This document shows positions 11,974 through 13,380 of a stretch of 13,380 nucleotides of DNA, one piece after another. How positions within the stretch are numbered: the first letter of the stretch is position 1; each line of letters begins with the position of its first letter. The notes beneath the pieces were generated by a model. That model did no database searches and had not been told where the DNA came from. It worked only from the letters and a program-made list of their open reading frames with translations. The stretch covers positions 1 to 13,380 of the forward strand of contig CAZXOC010000208.1 in the NCBI GenBank assembly GCA_964642165.1. The letters run 5' to 3'. The translations under genes were made by a program, and so were the position numbers. The stretch is from CAYRVX01 sp964642165. Lineage in GTDB: Bacteria; Planctomycetota; Phycisphaerae; SM23-33.

Positions 11974-12921
11974 TCACGTGCTCGCGGGGGCCGGCGCGCG
12001 TCTCGGCACGCGGGCGACGCGGGCGGCGAAGTCGTCGATCTCCCACGCCTGCTCGAAGCCGACGACCATCGTGTCGACGCAGCCCAGGCCCAGGACGTAG
12101 CGCACGGCATTGTCGCGCATCTCGTCGCTGTCTCGGAATTCGCCCTCGCCGATGAGCTTCATGCCGACGACGCCCTTGCCGGCCTCGTGGATCCGCCGCA
12201 GCACGGGCGCGACCTTCTCCGCCGGGCCGTCCATCTTCACGCCGTAGGGGTTGATCCGCGTGTGGACGGAGTCCACCCACGGCTCGGTCGCGCAGGCCTG
12301 CAGGGCGGGCAGGGAATGGCACGAGACGCCGTGGGCGCGGATGGCGCCCTCGGCCTTGAGCTTGGCGAGCGCGTCCATCTGCCGGCGCAGCTGCTTGGGC
12401 CAGTCCGGCGACGTGACGCAGTGCAGCAGGACCAGGTCGATATAGTCGGTGCCGAGCTCTTTCAGGAAGCGCCGCACGACGACGTCGGCGTCGGGGCGCT
12501 CGCGCTCGGGGATCCCCCCGCGACGCCACCAGATCTTCGAGACGATCACGTACCGGTCGCGCCGGATGCCCTTCAGCGCCGGCAGCAGGTACCCGTGCGA
12601 GCCGTACAGGTCCGCCATGTCGAACCAGCGGATGCCGCGCTCGTGCGCGCCGCGAAGCAGGGCCTCCAGCTTCTTCTTGCCCAGGCGCGTCTGGTTCGAC
12701 TGCCGCCGCCCGCCGCGCATGCCCGTGCCCAGCCCCGTGCGCGACAGCGTGATGCCCGTCTTGCCCAGCGACACGCTGTCGTACGCGCCGAAGTTCGCGG
12801 GCGCCTTCGGCCGGCCGGCTGTCAGCTTGGACGCCTCGGGGTCGTCCGTCCCGCAGCCGAGCAGCGCGCCGCCGGACGCCACGACGGCACCTCGAAGGAA
12901 ACCGCGCCGATCGATCTTCAT
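11974..12921 (-). CDS. Tat-exported lipoprotein aldo/keto reductase
   Basis: 315 residues from ATG 12921, with GAGGAG seven nt upstream. The N-terminus MKIDRRGFLRGAVVASGGAL continues LGCG, combining a twin-arginine motif (R5-R6-x-F-L) with a lipobox LLGC (C23), so it is probably folded in the cytoplasm, exported by Tat and lipid-anchored. The remainder is an aldo/keto reductase TIM barrel with the full catalytic tetrad D101 and Y106 (FDMADLYGSHG), K129 (VIVSKIWW) and H167 (IDLVLLHCVTS), followed by a GVSCHSLPAL strand and a late GLGCVDTMVVGFE segment. AKRs normally use NAD(P)H; exported members are frequent in planctomycetes and could receive cofactor before export, but their substrates are unknown. 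An upstream in-frame extension to 13014 was rejected because it would bury the Tat signal. Confidence 0.87.
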   Translation of the reverse strand: MKIDRRGFLRGAVVASGGALLGCGTDDPEASKLTAGRPKAPANFGAYDSVSLGKTGITLSRTGLGTGMRGGRRQSNQTRLGKKKLEALLRGAHERGIRWFDMADLYGSHGYLLPALKGIRRDRYVIVSKIWWRRGGIPERERPDADVVVRRFLKELGTDYIDLVLLHCVTSPDWPKQLRRQMDALAKLKAEGAIRAHGVSCHSLPALQACATEPWVDSVHTRINPYGVKMDGPAEKVAPVLRRIHEAGKGVVGMKLIGEGEFRDSDEMRDNAVRYVLGLGCVDTMVVGFEQAWEIDDFAARVARVPRRAPAPAST

Positions 12922-12985
12922 TCTGCATCTCCTCAGAAACGTACTGCCGCCGCGCCCCGACGGGGGCCCCGTGCGGTGCCGCGTT

Positions 12986-13075
12986 ATTGTAGCCGGCGCC
13001 GCGCGGACCGCCACGCCGAATCGCCCCGGCCGCCGCCGACAGGGGCTTGGCCTGGCGCCGACGGCGCGGTACCGT
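12986..13075. promoter_or_regulatory. Divergent promoter region between the reductase and GYF_2 genes
   Basis: On the minus strand TACAAT (12991-12986) is a fair -10 for the reductase, about 60 nt before its ATG, with only a poor TGGCGG at -35. On the plus strand TTGGCC (13047-13052), 17 nt and TACCGT (13070-13075) is a weak candidate for the GYF_2 gene. Nothing else stands out in the 200-bp region. Confidence 0.25.
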
Positions 13076-13121
13076 ACGGGCAGCCACGGGCGGATTCCAG
13101 GCTTCTTGGGGAGGAATGCCG

Positions 13122-13380
13122 ATGACTCAGCCGCCGATCCAGGTCCCGCCGCCGACCCCGACCGAGCCGGCCCGGTGGCTCTACGCGGTCTCGGGCCAGT
13201 CGTACGGCCCGGTGACGACCGGCTGGATGCGATCGATGCTCGAGGCCCGACGCATGAGCCCGGAGACGCCCGTCTGGCGGGAGGGCATGGCCGAGTGGGT
13301 GCCCGCCCGGTCGGTCGGCGAGCTGATGGGCGGCCTGAAGCTGCCTCGCGAGGCCCTGATGTCCCCCCCGCAGCGCCGGC
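13122..13380 (+). CDS. GYF_2-domain protein (truncated by window edge)
   Basis: 86 codons are visible from ATG 13122, chosen because GGGGAGG ends seven nt upstream; an in-frame ATG at 13116 is too close to it. After a Pro-rich start (MTQPPIQVPPPTPTEP), residues 18-63 are a GYF_2/DUF4339 domain: RWLYAVSGQSYGPVTTGWM then SPETPVWREGMAEWVPARSV, with the hallmark Y-x-x-x-G-x-x-x-GP and VWREGM-x-x-W. GYF_2 is a small peptide-binding-like domain often placed before membrane segments or DUF4190-like regions in planctomycete and other bacterial proteins. What follows the domain is outside the window. Confidence 0.8.
   Translation, partial: MTQPPIQVPPPTPTEPARWLYAVSGQSYGPVTTGWMRSMLEARRMSPETPVWREGMAEWVPARSVGELMGGLKLPREALMSPPQRR

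Noticed and set aside
10169..12100. Plus-strand frame spanning the Cys-rich gene, the kinase and gap 2
   Set aside because: Arg-rich translation, crosses an unsized gap, and conflicts with three better-supported genes.

Overview
The window looks like a scaffold piece from a metagenome-assembled genome of a high-GC bacterium, most likely a planctomycete (Planctomycetota, perhaps Phycisphaerae-like). Support for this: very high GC throughout; a DUF1080 (3-keto-disaccharide hydrolase) protein; a Tat-exported aldo/keto reductase lipoprotein; a GYF_2-domain protein; a cysteine-rich exported protein ending in a CCGGC metal-binding-like module; and secreted polysaccharide enzymes with discoidin-like modules. 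The phylum is inferred from gene content. There is no rRNA, tRNA or universal marker gene here. Two runs of exactly 100 N (3742-3841 and 11545-11644) are scaffold gaps, and genes are cut on both sides of each.

Layout. Positions 1-2682 (minus): a large secreted heparinase II/III-family polysaccharide lyase, C-terminus off the window. 2978-3741 (plus): a secreted DUF1080 protein entering gap 1. 3842-5558 (plus): an alpha/beta hydrolase whose N-terminus is in gap 1, coupled by an ATGA overlap to a TPR-like, proline-rich lipoprotein. 5559-5844: a short intergenic island with an AT-rich, near-consensus sigma70 promoter followed at once by four consecutive predicted hairpins; this is the best candidate for something undescribed, a small structured RNA. 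5845-8187 (minus): a GH127 beta-L-arabinofuranosidase-like enzyme with all catalytic and zinc residues. 8421-9889 (plus, divergent): a two-subunit UxaA/GarD-type sugar-acid dehydratase, small SAF subunit then large subunit, coupled by a GTGA overlap. 10086-10727 (plus): a cysteine-rich secreted protein with a YHS/TRASH-like C-terminal module. 10890-11441 (plus): a shikimate-kinase-family protein with an altered substrate motif, followed by an overlapping start that runs into gap 2. 11646-11960 (plus): the C-terminal part of a three-helix membrane protein. 11974-12921 (minus): a Tat-lipoprotein aldo/keto reductase. 13122-13380 (plus): the start of a GYF_2-domain protein.

How the genes may work together. 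The left two thirds read as a carbohydrate-acquisition neighbourhood. A polysaccharide lyase and an arabinofuranosidase would act outside the cytoplasm on a uronate- and arabinose-containing polymer. The UxaA-type dehydratase would then turn a released aldonate such as altronate into a 2-keto-3-deoxy acid. The DUF1080 protein probably binds or cleaves sugars. This link rests on proximity and family knowledge and no substrate can be read from the sequence. The right third (metal-binding-like protein, kinase, membrane protein, reductase, GYF_2 protein) has no evident shared pathway. No CRISPR array, tRNA, rRNA, transposase or integrase was seen.
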